Shown: one piece after another, positions 52,041-62,304 of the stretch
Layout of the letters: the number at the start of each line of letters is the position of its first letter
Position numbering within the stretch: position 1 is the stretch's first letter
DNA from: Streptomyces sp. SAT1
Lineage (GTDB): Bacteria; Actinomycetota; Actinomycetes; Streptomycetales; Streptomycetaceae
Reading direction: 5' to 3'
Assembly: GCF_001654495.1 (NCBI RefSeq)
Contig: NZ_CP015849.1
Location: 4,129,501-4,193,500 of the forward strand
Length of the DNA: 64,000 bases
Notes under the pieces: generated by a model
What the model was told of the DNA's origin: nothing
Databases searched by the model: none
Seen by the model: the letters and a program-made list of their open reading frames with translations, nothing else
Translations under genes and position numbers: made by a program

Positions 52041-55000
52041 ATGGCGTTTGGCATAGGCACTTCAAGAAGACGTTCCGGTCGCGGCCGGTGCCGCACCAGC
52101 GGACTGGTGGCCCACTCGCTGGCCCTCGCGCTGCTGATCCCCACCGGCCTGGCCCAGGTGGCGCAGGCCGCGGAGCCGGGCGGTCTGGGGCGGCCCGACA
52201 TACCGAAGCCGCGCACCGGCAAGGTCAGCGTGTTCGACGGCCCGGGTGCCGTGAACGCCAGGCAGCAGGTCGCCCAGGACGAGAAGGCCAACCGGACCCA
52301 GGCCGGACGCGCGCAGCAGGAGCGCAGGGCGACCTGGCCCGCCGCCGGTGACGCGCGTCTCAGCCTCAGTTCTCGCAAGGCCGCTACCGCCGCCCCCGGC
52401 AAGACGCCCGTCACGATCGCCGCGCCGTCCACCCGCGGGAAGGCAGCGAGCGGCCAGGCTCATGTCACCCTGCTCGACCAGAGGACGGCCCGGAACGCGG
52501 GGATCACCGGTGTCGTCCTGACCGCCGACGCGAGCACCGCGGGCACGGCGGACGTGACCGTCGACTACAGCGGCTTCGCCTCCGCGATCGGCGGCGGCTG
52601 GGCCCAGCGACTGCGTCTGGTGCAACTTCCCGCATGCGTCCTGACCACTCCTGACAAGCCGGAGTGCCGGACGCGGCAGTCACTGAAGACGGACAACGAC
52701 CTCACACACCGGACAGTCACGGCCCGGGTGCGGCTGGCAGCGCCGGCCGCGGGGAACGCTTCGCAGCCGACGCGGAGTGCGGCGGGTACCGCCCCGGCGA
52801 CGACCGTCCTCGCCGTGACCGCCACCGGCGCGGGATCGGGGCAGTCCCCCAAGGGCACGGGGGACTACTCGGCCACCGCGCTGTCACCGTCCTCGTCCTG
52901 GCAGGCGGGAGGCAGCTCGGGCTCCTTCACCTGGTCCTACGACTTCACCCTGCCACCGGCCGCCGCGGGCCCCGTCCCGCCGCTGGCACTGTCCTACGAC
53001 TCCGGCAGCGTCGACGGCCGCACCGCCACCACCAACAACCAGGGCACCCCGGTCGGTGAAGGCTTCGGGCTCACCGAGTCGTACATCGAACGCACCTACA
53101 ACTCGTGCGACGACGACGGTCACGACGACATCTTCGACCAGTGCTGGAAGTACGACAACGCACGTCTCGTCCTCAACGGCAGATCCAGCGGCCTGGTCAA
53201 GGACAAGACCAGCGGAAACTGGAGGCTGGAGAACGACGACGCCTCCACGGTGACCCGGTCCACCGGGGCCGACAACGGCGACGACGACGGCGAGTACTGG
53301 ACCGTCACCACCGGAGACGGCACCAAGTACGTCTTCGGCAAGGACAAACTGGACGGCGCGGCCGCCCAGCGCACCAACTCCACCTGGACCGTGCCGGTCT
53401 TCGGCGACGACTCCGGCGAACCCGGCTACTCGGGCGGCAGTTCCTTCGCGGACCGTGCCCTGAACCAGGCCTGGCGCTGGAACCTCGACTATGTCGAGGA
53501 CCCTCGCGGCAACGCGGTCACCTACTGGTACACGAAGGAGACGAACTACTACAAGAAGAACAAGTCCACCACCGCCGACGCCTCCTACGTCCGCGGCGGG
53601 CACCTCGACCGTATCGAGTACGGTCTGCGCAAGGGCGCCCTGTTCACCGACAAGGCCGACGCCGAGGTCACCTTCGGCTACGCCGAGCGCTGCACCGCCG
53701 ACAACTGCTCCAGCCTCACCAAGGACACCGCCGACAACTGGCCCGACGTGCCCTTCGACGCCCTGTGCACGAAGGGCGACGACGACTGCGACGCCGCCGG
53801 TCCCTCCTTCTTCACGCGCAAGCGCCTGACCGGCATCGACACCTTGTCCTACAACGCCACGAGCAACGCGTACGACGCCGTCGACTCATGGGCGCTGACA
53901 CAGGAGTACCTCGACGGCGGCGACATCGGTGACAGCTCCGACCAGGTGCTCACCCTGAAGTCCCTGAAGCGCACCGGCAAGGCGGGGGAGACCCCCATCG
54001 GGGTGAACCCGGTCTCGTTCACCTACCACATGCGGCCCAACCGCGTGGACGCCACCGATGACATCCTCCCGCTGACCCGCCCGCGCGTCTCCACCGTCAC
54101 CTCCGAGACCGGCGCCATCACCACGGTCACTCTGTCGGCACCGGAATGCGTGCGCGGCCAGGTCCTGAGCGCGCCGCCGGACTCCAACACGCGCTCCTGC
54201 TACCCGCAGTTCTGGCACATCAACGGCGCCGAGAACGCCGCCATCGACTGGTTCCACAAGTACCGCGTCCTCGCGGTGAACGTCTCGGACCCGGCCGGCA
54301 ACAACGAGGCCCTCGAATACGCCTACAGCTACAGCGGCGCGGCCTGGCACCACAGCGACGACCCGTTCACTCCGAAGAACGAGCGGACCTGGTCCGACTG
54401 GCGCGGATACCGCCAGGTCACCACCCTGGCCGGTGCCACCACCGAGACGCGGTCCAAGACGGTCTCCCTGTACCTCCAGGGCATGGACGGTGACAAGAAC
54501 AAGGACGGCAGCACCAAGTCCGCCACCGTCGCACCGCTCGCCTCGCCCGCCCTGGGAGCGGCTGCGCAGGCCGACAGCGACCAGTACGCGGGCATGCTCC
54601 GCCAGGAGGTCACCTACGACGGCGCGACGGCGATCTCGGCCACGGTGAACGACCCGTGGTCCAAGGAGACAGCTCGCCAGAGCCCACCGGACGCCGACGA
54701 CCGGATCGCCCGCTATGTCCGGACCGAGAAAGTCCACTCCTACACGTACCTGACGACGCCTCAGAGCTGGCGCGAACGGCAGACGAAGACGTCCTTCGAC
54801 GCCTACGGCATGCAGGCCACGGCCGAGGACTCGGGACTGGTGGGCAAGGACGGGGACGAGACCTGCACCCGTACCTGGTACGCACGAAACCCCGCCGCCG
54901 GCATCACCGGCCTCGTCTCCCGCACGCGCACCGTCGTCGGCCAGTGCGCCACGAAGGACGCGGCACTCGATCTGCCCGCGGCCGCCGACCGGCGCGGTGA

Positions 55001-58000
55001 CGTGCTCGCGGACGCCGCCACCGTCTACGACACGCCGAACGCCACCACCTGGTCGGCCACGCAGAAGCCGACCAGGGGCCAAGCCACCTGGGTCGGCCGC
55101 CCCACCGGCTACGCATCCACCGCGGACCCCGACGGCGACCGGCTTCCCGCGTCCTGGCAGACCGTCGCCACAACGGCCTACGACACACTCGGCCGTCCGC
55201 TGAGCGTCACCGACACGGCGGGGAACACCACCTCCACCGCCTACACCCCGGCCGACGCCGGCCCGCTCAGCAAGACCATCACCACCGGACCGGCCCCCCA
55301 GCAGTACAAGTCCGTCGCCTTCCTCGACCCGCGCCGCGGGCTCACGCTGCGCAGCTATGACATCAACCTGAAGAAGACCGAGCTGGACTACGACGCGCTC
55401 GGCCGTCTCACCGACGTCTGGCTGCCCAACCGGATCCGCGGCAGCCAGGCCCCGAACACCAAGTACGGCTACCACCTCGACGCGTCGAAACCCTCCTGGG
55501 TCTCCACCTCGACCCTGAAGAACGACGGAGACACGTACAACACCGCGTACACGCTCTACGACGCGCTCCTGCGTCCCCTTCAGACCCAGTCGCCGACCCC
55601 GCTGGGCGGCCGCCTGCTCACGGACACGCGCTACGACACCCGGGGCCTGGCCTACGAGACCTACGCGGACATCTTCGACAGCACCGCCACTCCCAACGGC
55701 ACGTACGCGCGTGCCGAGTACGGCGGGGCCCCGAAGCAGTCCGAGACCGTCTTCGACGGCGCCGGCCGGCCCACCACCGGCAGCCTGTACGTGTTCGGCG
55801 TGAAGAAGTGGTCCACGTCCACCGCGTACACGGGCGACTCCGTCGCCACCACCGCCCTGCAGGGCGGCTCCGCCCGGCGCACCATCACGGACGTCCGCGG
55901 GCAGACGACGGAAACCCGCGAGTACGCGGGTGTGACCCCGGCGGACAGCGAGTTCGGTACGAGCCCGGGAACGTCCTACACGTCCACCCGGTTCACCTAC
56001 GCACTCGACGGCAAGCAGCTCTCGGTCACCGGGCCGGACGACAGCACGTGGTCCTACGTCTACGACCTGTTCGGTCGGCAGACGAGGGCCGTCGACCCGG
56101 ACAAGGGCACCACGACGAGCGAGTACAACGCCCTCGACCAGGTCGTCAGGTCCACCGACTCCCGGGGCTCCTCCGTTGTGACCGCCTACGACGAACTCGG
56201 CCGCCCCACCGGCACCTGGGCGAACACGAAGACCGACGCCACCCAGCTCACGGGCTACACCTACGACACCCTCCTGAAGGGGCAGCCCACCTCGTCCACC
56301 CGCTATGTCGGGGGCAAGGCGGGCTCGGCCTACACCAGCAGGGTCACGGCCTACGACACCCTCGGGCGGGCCACGCACACCCAGCTGGAGCTCCCCTCCG
56401 ACGACCCCTTCGTGAAAGCCGGTGCCCCGTCCACGCTCCCCGTCGAGACGTACTACAACCTCCAGGGGGACGTCTCGGGCATCAAGGAGCCGGCCGCCGG
56501 TGGCCTGGAATCCGAACCCCTCAGCTACCACTACGACGGCCTCGGTGACCTCGTCAGTTTCGGCGGCTCGACGGGATACCTGCTCGACGTCTCCTACTCG
56601 CAGACCGCCCAGCCCCAGCAGCTCACCCTGGGCACCGGAGGGAGCGGCAACAAGAGCATCTACCTGACGAACACCTACGAGACCGGCACCGACCGTCTCA
56701 CCCGCAGCCACGTCACGGATCAGACGCACCCGTACGAGCTGCAGGACACGAACTACACCTTCGACGAGTCCGGCAACATCACCGCGATCAGCGACCCGAC
56801 GAACCTCGGCGGAACCAGCACCGCGGAAACCCAGTGCTTCACCTACGACGCCCACCAGAGACTCACCGAGGCATGGACACCGGCCTCACAGAAGTGCACG
56901 GACACCCGCAGCGCGTCCGCCCTCTCCGGCCCGGCCCCGTACTGGAACAGCTACACCTACAACGCCGCCGGCCAGCGCCTCACCGGAACAGTCCACAAGA
57001 CCACCGGTGACACGAGGACCAGCTACTGCTACACCAAGCCCGGCCAGCCCCACACCATGACCGGCACCACGACCGGAACCGACTGCGCGAACCCTGAGCG
57101 CCCCTACACCTACGACGCCGCGGGCAACACCGTCAAACGCCCCGGAACGTCGGGTACGCAGGACCTTCTCTGGTCCCCGGAGGGCACACTCGCCAAGCTG
57201 ACCGAAGCCGGCACCTCCACGAACTACCTCTACGACGCCGCGGGCAACCTCCTGATCCGCTCCGCGGACAACGGCGAGCGCGTCCTCTACATCAGCGCCA
57301 CCGAGCTCCACCTCCGCGCCGACGGCACCCTCTGGGCGCAGCGCCGCTACACGGCGGGCGGCATCACAGCAGCCGTCCGCTCGAACGAGTCGGGCACCGG
57401 CAGACTCAGCTACCTGACCGGCGACCACCAGGGCACCTCCACCCTCACCATCGCCCCGGACGCCTCCCAGGCATTCAACAAGCGCTACACCACCCCCTTC
57501 GGCGAGGACCGCGGAAAGCCCCAGTACGGCCCCTGGCCCGACGACAAGGGATTCCTCGGCAAGACCCGCGACACCAACACCGGCCTGACCCACATAGGCG
57601 CCCGCGAATACGACCCGTCCATCGGCCAGTTCCTCAGCGCCGACCCCGTCCTCGACACGGCCGACGCCCAGTCCCTCAACGGCTACAGCTACGCCGACAA
57701 CAGCCCCGTCACCCACAGCGACCCCACCGGAGCCTGGCTCGACGACGGCACCGGCCACAGCGAACCACGCCATGACGGTGGTCCCGCTGGCCCTCAGCAG
57801 AGCGGCCATCCCGGGGTTCCCCGCGGCGGGACGGGCACGGGTGGTTGTTATTACAGCTGCACCTCCGAAAACGACAATGGACTTCTCGCGGATGCTCGTG
57901 ATGCTACGCGCGAGTCTCAGACGCAGATTTACGACGCAGTCCAGTTCTATTCCGGAAACAAGGCACAGAACGAGCAGTGGCTCGACGCATATCGTGCGGC

Positions 58001-59012
58001 GATGAAAAAGGAATACAGGCGACTCGATGGCATCATGGACGCGAACACCGCAATAGCGACTGCGGTGAACGTCTGCTGGGCTCACAAAGAGATTCACTGC
58101 TCTCAGGAGATGAAGAACTACTTCATCGATCTGAACTTCACCCGCATAACCCAGTTCGGGCTCTACGAGGATGCCTTCAAGGACATCAACGCCGTACAGC
58201 TTGCCGGGGAGACGTCACTCGGCAAGGCGCTCCGGGCGCGCCCGTGCAACTGTTTTCTTGCCGGTACGGACGTCCTCATGGCTGACGGAAGCACCAAAGA
58301 CATAGAAAAAATCCATGTAGGCGACGAGGTGCGGGCGGCGAACCCCGAAACAGGTGAAGTCGGCTCTCGGCGCGTGACGCGACTCATCAGCACCGACAGT
58401 GACAAGTATTTCAACGAACTGTCCGTCGCCACAGAAAACGGGATCGAGAAACTCACAGCCACTCACGAGCATCCCTTCTGGGCGCCTTCGGAGCACAAAT
58501 GGGTCGAAGCAGGCTCCCTCCTCCCAGGCATGACGCTGCTCACCGCCACAGGCAAGACTGTCATCGTCACGGCCAACAGTGCCTACATCGAGCATGTCCG
58601 CACGTACAACCTGACAGTCGAGGACCTGCACACGTACTATGTACTCGCTGGTCAGACGCCGGTTTTGGTTCACAACAGCAATGGGTGTGTGAACTGGGCT
58701 TCTAACAGCGTGAAAACGTGGGGTCACACATTCAAGACTCATGGCGCTGGGGCGAAGAACACGAAGGCTCTGACTGATCGTGCTCGCAGTACTGGGAATC
58801 AGCAAGGTCAATGGTTGGACAATGACGCTGCTGCAGATTTTCTCAAGGGGCTCCATGTTGAAGGAGCCGGTCCCAGGTCGGTGCAGATCCCGGAGGGAAT
58901 GGGGCAGGTGATCATGCCAGATGGCAGCATTGTCCAGGCGCGCGCAGCTACCGTCGTCCCGAGTCCAAGTGGTCTGTACAAGACGGGATTCCCGATCATT
59001 GGCCCGAACTAG
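52041..59012 (+). CDS. RHS polymorphic toxin with Hint domain and C-terminal toxin tail
   Basis: A 2,323-residue exported RHS/YD-repeat protein. A signal peptide (residues 20-43, LVAHSLALALLIPTGLAQVA) leads to a beta-rich N-terminal region and many YD repeats (YDALGRLTDV, YDELGRPTGTW). The RHS core GAREYDPSIGQFLSADP is near residue 1853. A Hint domain starts with CNCFLAGTDVLMADG (residue 2069) and ends in LVHNSN near 2214; it should cleave off the tail. The last 109 residues (KTWGHTFKTHGAGAKN, LTDRARSTGNQQGQWLDND, VVPSPSGLYKTGFPI) look like a small RNase-type toxin, family not certain. ATG 52041 gives a normal signal peptide; GTG 51960 is the alternative. GC falls from about 57,850. Confidence 0.9.
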   Translation: MAFGIGTSRRRSGRGRCRTSGLVAHSLALALLIPTGLAQVAQAAEPGGLGRPDIPKPRTGKVSVFDGPGAVNARQQVAQDEKANRTQAGRAQQERRATWPAAGDARLSLSSRKAATAAPGKTPVTIAAPSTRGKAASGQAHVTLLDQRTARNAGITGVVLTADASTAGTADVTVDYSGFASAIGGGWAQRLRLVQLPACVLTTPDKPECRTRQSLKTDNDLTHRTVTARVRLAAPAAGNASQPTRSAAGTAPATTVLAVTATGAGSGQSPKGTGDYSATALSPSSSWQAGGSSGSFTWSYDFTLPPAAAGPVPPLALSYDSGSVDGRTATTNNQGTPVGEGFGLTESYIERTYNSCDDDGHDDIFDQCWKYDNARLVLNGRSSGLVKDKTSGNWRLENDDASTVTRSTGADNGDDDGEYWTVTTGDGTKYVFGKDKLDGAAAQRTNSTWTVPVFGDDSGEPGYSGGSSFADRALNQAWRWNLDYVEDPRGNAVTYWYTKETNYYKKNKSTTADASYVRGGHLDRIEYGLRKGALFTDKADAEVTFGYAERCTADNCSSLTKDTADNWPDVPFDALCTKGDDDCDAAGPSFFTRKRLTGIDTLSYNATSNAYDAVDSWALTQEYLDGGDIGDSSDQVLTLKSLKRTGKAGETPIGVNPVSFTYHMRPNRVDATDDILPLTRPRVSTVTSETGAITTVTLSAPECVRGQVLSAPPDSNTRSCYPQFWHINGAENAAIDWFHKYRVLAVNVSDPAGNNEALEYAYSYSGAAWHHSDDPFTPKNERTWSDWRGYRQVTTLAGATTETRSKTVSLYLQGMDGDKNKDGSTKSATVAPLASPALGAAAQADSDQYAGMLRQEVTYDGATAISATVNDPWSKETARQSPPDADDRIARYVRTEKVHSYTYLTTPQSWRERQTKTSFDAYGMQATAEDSGLVGKDGDETCTRTWYARNPAAGITGLVSRTRTVVGQCATKDAALDLPAAADRRGDVLADAATVYDTPNATTWSATQKPTRGQATWVGRPTGYASTADPDGDRLPASWQTVATTAYDTLGRPLSVTDTAGNTTSTAYTPADAGPLSKTITTGPAPQQYKSVAFLDPRRGLTLRSYDINLKKTELDYDALGRLTDVWLPNRIRGSQAPNTKYGYHLDASKPSWVSTSTLKNDGDTYNTAYTLYDALLRPLQTQSPTPLGGRLLTDTRYDTRGLAYETYADIFDSTATPNGTYARAEYGGAPKQSETVFDGAGRPTTGSLYVFGVKKWSTSTAYTGDSVATTALQGGSARRTITDVRGQTTETREYAGVTPADSEFGTSPGTSYTSTRFTYALDGKQLSVTGPDDSTWSYVYDLFGRQTRAVDPDKGTTTSEYNALDQVVRSTDSRGSSVVTAYDELGRPTGTWANTKTDATQLTGYTYDTLLKGQPTSSTRYVGGKAGSAYTSRVTAYDTLGRATHTQLELPSDDPFVKAGAPSTLPVETYYNLQGDVSGIKEPAAGGLESEPLSYHYDGLGDLVSFGGSTGYLLDVSYSQTAQPQQLTLGTGGSGNKSIYLTNTYETGTDRLTRSHVTDQTHPYELQDTNYTFDESGNITAISDPTNLGGTSTAETQCFTYDAHQRLTEAWTPASQKCTDTRSASALSGPAPYWNSYTYNAAGQRLTGTVHKTTGDTRTSYCYTKPGQPHTMTGTTTGTDCANPERPYTYDAAGNTVKRPGTSGTQDLLWSPEGTLAKLTEAGTSTNYLYDAAGNLLIRSADNGERVLYISATELHLRADGTLWAQRRYTAGGITAAVRSNESGTGRLSYLTGDHQGTSTLTIAPDASQAFNKRYTTPFGEDRGKPQYGPWPDDKGFLGKTRDTNTGLTHIGAREYDPSIGQFLSADPVLDTADAQSLNGYSYADNSPVTHSDPTGAWLDDGTGHSEPRHDGGPAGPQQSGHPGVPRGGTGTGGCYYSCTSENDNGLLADARDATRESQTQIYDAVQFYSGNKAQNEQWLDAYRAAMKKEYRRLDGIMDANTAIATAVNVCWAHKEIHCSQEMKNYFIDLNFTRITQFGLYEDAFKDINAVQLAGETSLGKALRARPCNCFLAGTDVLMADGSTKDIEKIHVGDEVRAANPETGEVGSRRVTRLISTDSDKYFNELSVATENGIEKLTATHEHPFWAPSEHKWVEAGSLLPGMTLLTATGKTVIVTANSAYIEHVRTYNLTVEDLHTYYVLAGQTPVLVHNSNGCVNWASNSVKTWGHTFKTHGAGAKNTKALTDRARSTGNQQGQWLDNDAAADFLKGLHVEGAGPRSVQIPEGMGQVIMPDGSIVQARAATVVPSPSGLYKTGFPIIGPN

Positions 59013-59024
59013 GAGGCTGGAGAG

Positions 59025-59531
59025 ATGAGCTTTTCCGTGTCGTTCAATCTGGCCGTGCCGTCAGGTGCCGTAACCCCTGCTTCAGCGAGTCTGGAGCCGG
59101 GCGGCGAGTACGAAACCCTCGTCATGGAGGCGTGTAGCGTCCTCTCCGATGCTGGAGGCGGCAGATTCCACATTGGTGGCTTCGGGAATGATGAGTGGCC
59201 GCTCGATGTCGCGTATGACCTGTCTGCCTTCATGGAGCAACTCCCTTCGCTTCTGGTGAGTGTGCGTGAACGCCGCGAAGTCGAGGTGGATCTTTACTCG
59301 CAAGGCATCGAGAGGACTTTGACCTTTCGTCCAAGCGGAGATCTCGTGATGATTCACTGCGATTCGCGGACCGATTGGGTTCCAAATCCGGAGCGCGAGA
59401 GCATTGCGCAGAGTGAGCTAGTTGCGATGCTCTCAAAATTGGCCGAAGACTTCGCCGGAGGGCTGAAGGCGATCAATTCCGAGCTGTCAGAGGCCGCGCC
59501 ATTCGAACGTTGGCTGGAGGGTGAGGTGTAG
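59025..59531 (+). CDS. Probable immunity protein for the RHS toxin tail
   Basis: A 168-residue soluble acidic protein starting 12 bases after the RHS stop, with AGGAGGCTGGAGAG just before ATG 59025. Position and the shared drop in GC make it the cognate immunity protein. It has alternating strands (GGRFHIGGFGNDEWPLDVAY, REVEVDLYSQGIERTLTF) and a C-terminal helix (VAMLSKLAEDFAGGLKAI). I do not recognise a named Imm family. A hairpin follows at 59580. Confidence 0.75.
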   Translation: MSFSVSFNLAVPSGAVTPASASLEPGGEYETLVMEACSVLSDAGGGRFHIGGFGNDEWPLDVAYDLSAFMEQLPSLLVSVRERREVEVDLYSQGIERTLTFRPSGDLVMIHCDSRTDWVPNPERESIAQSELVAMLSKLAEDFAGGLKAINSELSEAAPFERWLEGEV

Positions 59532-59579
59532 CCTCACTGCCCGATCCCGCAGCCCGCGCTGGATAGCAACCGCAAAATT

Positions 59580-59612
59580 GAAGCCCCGTCAGGTGAGTCC
59601 TGGCGGGGCTTC
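59580..59612 (+). terminator. Hairpin after the immunity gene
   Basis: Nine-base perfect arms GAAGCCCCG (59580-59588) and CGGGGCTTC (59604-59612) with a 15-base loop. It lies between the convergent immunity and integrase genes and could terminate both. Confidence 0.75.
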
Positions 59613-59620
59613 CGGGGTGG

Positions 59621-59644
59621 TTGACGGCAGTAGTTGACGGCAAC
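59621..59644 (+). repeat. Element end repeat, left copy
   Basis: Contains TTGACGGCA twice (59621-59629 and 59634-59642) with GTAG between. The matching copy is at 62781-62804. It sits just past the integrase 3' end and is a candidate integrase arm site or attachment-site flank. Confidence 0.65.
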
Positions 59645-59645
59645 G

Positions 59646-60952
59646 TCAGCGGACGGCGGCTCCGACGAGGGGTGGTTCGTCGCCGTCGTCGGGCTTGCCG
59701 CTAATCTCGGCGGGGTTGCGGAGGGCACGTCCGAGGAGGTCGATGGCGTCGCGCTGGAGGCGGAGCCGGACGTGGGCGTACACGGTCGCGGTGACGCCGA
59801 TGTGGGCGTGACCCAACAGCTCCTTGATCACGACGAGTCCCACTCCTTGTTCCAGGAGGAGGGTCGCGGTCGAGTGGCGGAGGTCGTGGAACCGGACGCG
59901 GCGGAGCCTGGCCCGGCGGAGCAGGGTGTTGAAGTGCCGGGTGAGGGTGGATCCTTCGATCGGGGCGCCGTCGGGGCGGGTGAACACGTAGCCGCTGTCC
60001 TTCCAGCCCGTACCCGCCGCCTCGCGTTCCTGGAGTTTCCGGTTGCGGTGCTGTTCGAGGAGCGCAGGCATGGCGTAGGTAGCGCGATGCGCCGTTCGGA
60101 GCTCTTGGTCTTGGTCGGGAGGGCGGTCAGGCCGCTGGAGTTGGTGCGTTGGAGGGTGCGGCGGATGCTGGCGGTTCCGCCGGCCAGGTCGAGGTCTTCC
60201 CAGCGCAGGCCGAGGAGTTCGCCCTTGCGGAGCCCGGTATGCAGAGCGAGTTCGAACAGCGGCTGCAGCCGGTGACCGCTGGTGGCGGTCAGGAAGTTGC
60301 GCGCTTCTTCGGCGGTGAGGGGTTCGAAGCGGCGGGGGCGGGGTGTGCCGGTGCGGACGTTACGAGCGACGTTGCGCGGGATCTCCTCCTCACGCACGGC
60401 GTGCTCCAGAGCGGTCTTGAGCACGGAGTGTACGTAGGCCAGGGTCAGGGGCGAGAGCTGCTTGGAGCAGCACTTTCCGGCGGCGCAGCAGAGGGGTTGG
60501 TCACGGGCGGGGTCGAGGTCGCGGGTGCAGCACTGGCAGGTGGTGCGGAGCTGGTTGAGCCAGGTGCGGACGTCCTTGGCGGTGAGCTTGGCGAGCTTCT
60601 TCCGTACCAGGCCCGGGGTGAGGTAGAGCCGGGCGACTGCCGTGTAGCGGGTGTGGGTGTTCTCGCGGAGCTGGTGGACGGCGACGTTCTCCAGCCAGTA
60701 CGTCAGGTACGCGGCCACGCTGCCCTGCGCGGAGGGAATGGGGACGCCCCGGTTACTGGCGGCGATCTTCTCGGTCAGCTTGGCGAGCGCCTCCTTCCTG
60801 GTGGTGCCGTAGACGCGGATGCGCTTGCGCGTGTTGCCGGGTGCGAGGACGTATCCGGCAGCCTCCCAGCGGCTGTCCTTGCGCTGGTAGACGGTCCCGT
60901 CACTGTTGGCACGGGTACGGCGGGAGGCGGGGGTGTCGCGGGGTGTGCTCAT
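59646..60952 (-). pseudogene. int: Tyrosine integrase, frameshifted
   Basis: A phage/ICE-type tyrosine recombinase split by one frameshift near 60071. The N-terminal frame (start ATG 60952) carries the SAM-like arm domain, a Cys-rich stretch (CQCCTRDLDPARDQPLCC) and box I Arg in ALHTGLRKGELLG, up to RRIALPT. The C-terminal frame resumes at PALLEQHRNRKLQERE and holds HDLRHS and LGHAHIGVTATVYAH with the catalytic Tyr. All catalytic residues survive across the two frames, so the break is recent or a sequencing error. It overlaps the excisionase stop (TGATG). Confidence 0.85.
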
Positions 60953-61176
60953 CAGGCGGCGTCCTGTTCGAGGCGGGCGTGGATGAAGTCGGTGAGTGCG
61001 CGGGCGGGGATGCGTCGGGCGCGGCCGAGGGTGATCGAGGCGAGCTGGCCGGTGCGGAGCAGGTCGTAGACGGCGGAGCGGCCGAGCTGGAGGCGGGCCA
61101 TCACCTGGGGCACCGTGAGCAGATCCAGCACCGGTACCGCCTTCGCGTGGAGGACGGCGGGCGGGGGCGAGGCCAT
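60952..61176 (-). CDS. Excisionase / AlpA-like DNA-binding protein
   Basis: A 74-residue helix-turn-helix protein (VPQVMARLQLGRSAVYDLLR, RRIPARALTDFIHARL) of the MerR/AlpA excisionase type. It controls integrase direction in pSAM2-like elements. ATG 61176 overlaps the replication remnant stop by one base, and its own stop overlaps the integrase ATG. The rep-xis-int order matches pSAM2. Confidence 0.88.
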   Translation of the reverse strand: MASPPPAVLHAKAVPVLDLLTVPQVMARLQLGRSAVYDLLRTGQLASITLGRARRIPARALTDFIHARLEQDAA

Positions 61177-61514
61177 CAACAGCCTCCTTCGGCCGCGAAC
61201 TGCCGTTCCAGTTCCCTGCGGTGCCATACGGAGGCGGCGAGGAGTGCGGCGCCGGGGCTGTAGCCCGAGCCGAGGTAGTCCCAGTGACCGACGACGAGTG
61301 TGGTGGTTGGGTCGGACTCGGGCGGGTCGGCGTGGGCGCGGGCCTGTTCGGTGCGCCAGGCGCGGCGGGCGGCGCGCAGTGCGCCGAGGGTGGTGGAGTA
61401 GCGGCGGGATTTGGTGGAGAAGTGGCCCCGGAAGCCGAGCATGTGCGCCCACTTCCAGAGCTTGAGATCGGCGAACTCCGGCAGGCGGCCCAGCTCCCAG
61501 CATGTGCGGATCAT
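61176..61514 (-). pseudogene. RepSA-type replication initiator, C-terminal remnant
   Basis: The 112 residues from ATG 61514 match the C-terminal end of RepSA-like initiators (RTCWELGRLPEFADLKLWKW, AHMLGFRGHFSTKSRRYST). The complete protein is several hundred residues longer. An in-frame TAG lies nine bases before the ATG, so the gene was cut near 61523. The element can no longer replicate by this protein. The overlap with xis shows it was once a working rep-xis-int operon. Confidence 0.82.
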
Positions 61515-61555
61515 CTGCCGTCCCTAGTGCCGTCCTGAGACGAAGGGGGAGACTC

Positions 61556-62302
61556 ATGCCGAACGAAAGACTACGAGCCGTCATGTCGGCGGGAGGCTGG
61601 ACGTACGCCGCCCCCGCTCAGGAAGTCGAGGTCGACCCCAAGTCGGTCGAGCGCTGGGTGAACCTCGGGCGCACGCCACGCCGGACCACAGCCCTCCAGA
61701 CGGCCCGAGCCCTGGGAGAAGACGTGCACGCACTCTGGCCGGCGCTCCGCCAGGCCCGCCCCGCCCGCGCCATCAGCCCTGAACTGGTCGCGCTCTACGA
61801 GCAGCGGGCCGACATCCCCGCCTCGACGTTCACCGACCTGATGGCCCAGGCCCGGGAGCGGATCGACATCCTCGTGTACGCGGCCGTCTTCCTCCACGAT
61901 GCATACCCCCGGCTGAACGAACTCCTCACCGAACGCGCCGCCGAAGGCTGCACCGTCCGCATCGCGATCGGGGACGCCGACAGCGACAACGTCCAAGCCC
62001 GCGGTCAGGAGGAGCGGTTCGGCCACGGCATCGAATCCCGCTGCCGCCTCGCGCTCATGCACTACAGGTCGCTCACCGGCAGCCCCGGCATCGAGGTCCG
62101 AACCCACGGCGCCACTCTCTACAACTCCCTCTACCGTGCCGACGACCAGCAACTCGTCAACGCCCACGTCTGGGGCGTCAACGCGTACGCCGCCCCCGTG
62201 TGGCATCTTCGGCGACATGAGACTGGCGGCATGTTCGATACCTATGCCGAGAGCTTCGACGCGGTGTGGGCGACGGCGACGCCCGTACGAGAGGAAGGCT
62301 GA
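61556..62302 (+). CDS. DUF5919-type regulator with N-terminal helix-turn-helix
   Basis: A 248-residue protein. Residues about 1-60 form an XRE-like DNA-binding domain (RLRAVMSAGGWTYAAPAQEV, DPKSVERWVNLGRTPRR). The rest resembles DUF5919, a phospholipase-D-like fold (ERIDILVYAAVFLHDAY, GCTVRIAIGDADSDNVQARG). Strong GAAGGGGGAGA precedes ATG 61556. It diverges from the rep remnant and its stop lies two bases before the Nudix start. The pair looks like the regulatory module of the element. Confidence 0.85.
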   Translation: MPNERLRAVMSAGGWTYAAPAQEVEVDPKSVERWVNLGRTPRRTTALQTARALGEDVHALWPALRQARPARAISPELVALYEQRADIPASTFTDLMAQARERIDILVYAAVFLHDAYPRLNELLTERAAEGCTVRIAIGDADSDNVQARGQEERFGHGIESRCRLALMHYRSLTGSPGIEVRTHGATLYNSLYRADDQQLVNAHVWGVNAYAAPVWHLRRHETGGMFDTYAESFDAVWATATPVREEG

Positions 62303-62304
62303 TC

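Noticed and set aside
59532..59645. tRNA 3' end as attachment site for the element
   Set aside because: No cloverleaf or CCA-proximal tRNA sequence is visible at either element edge.
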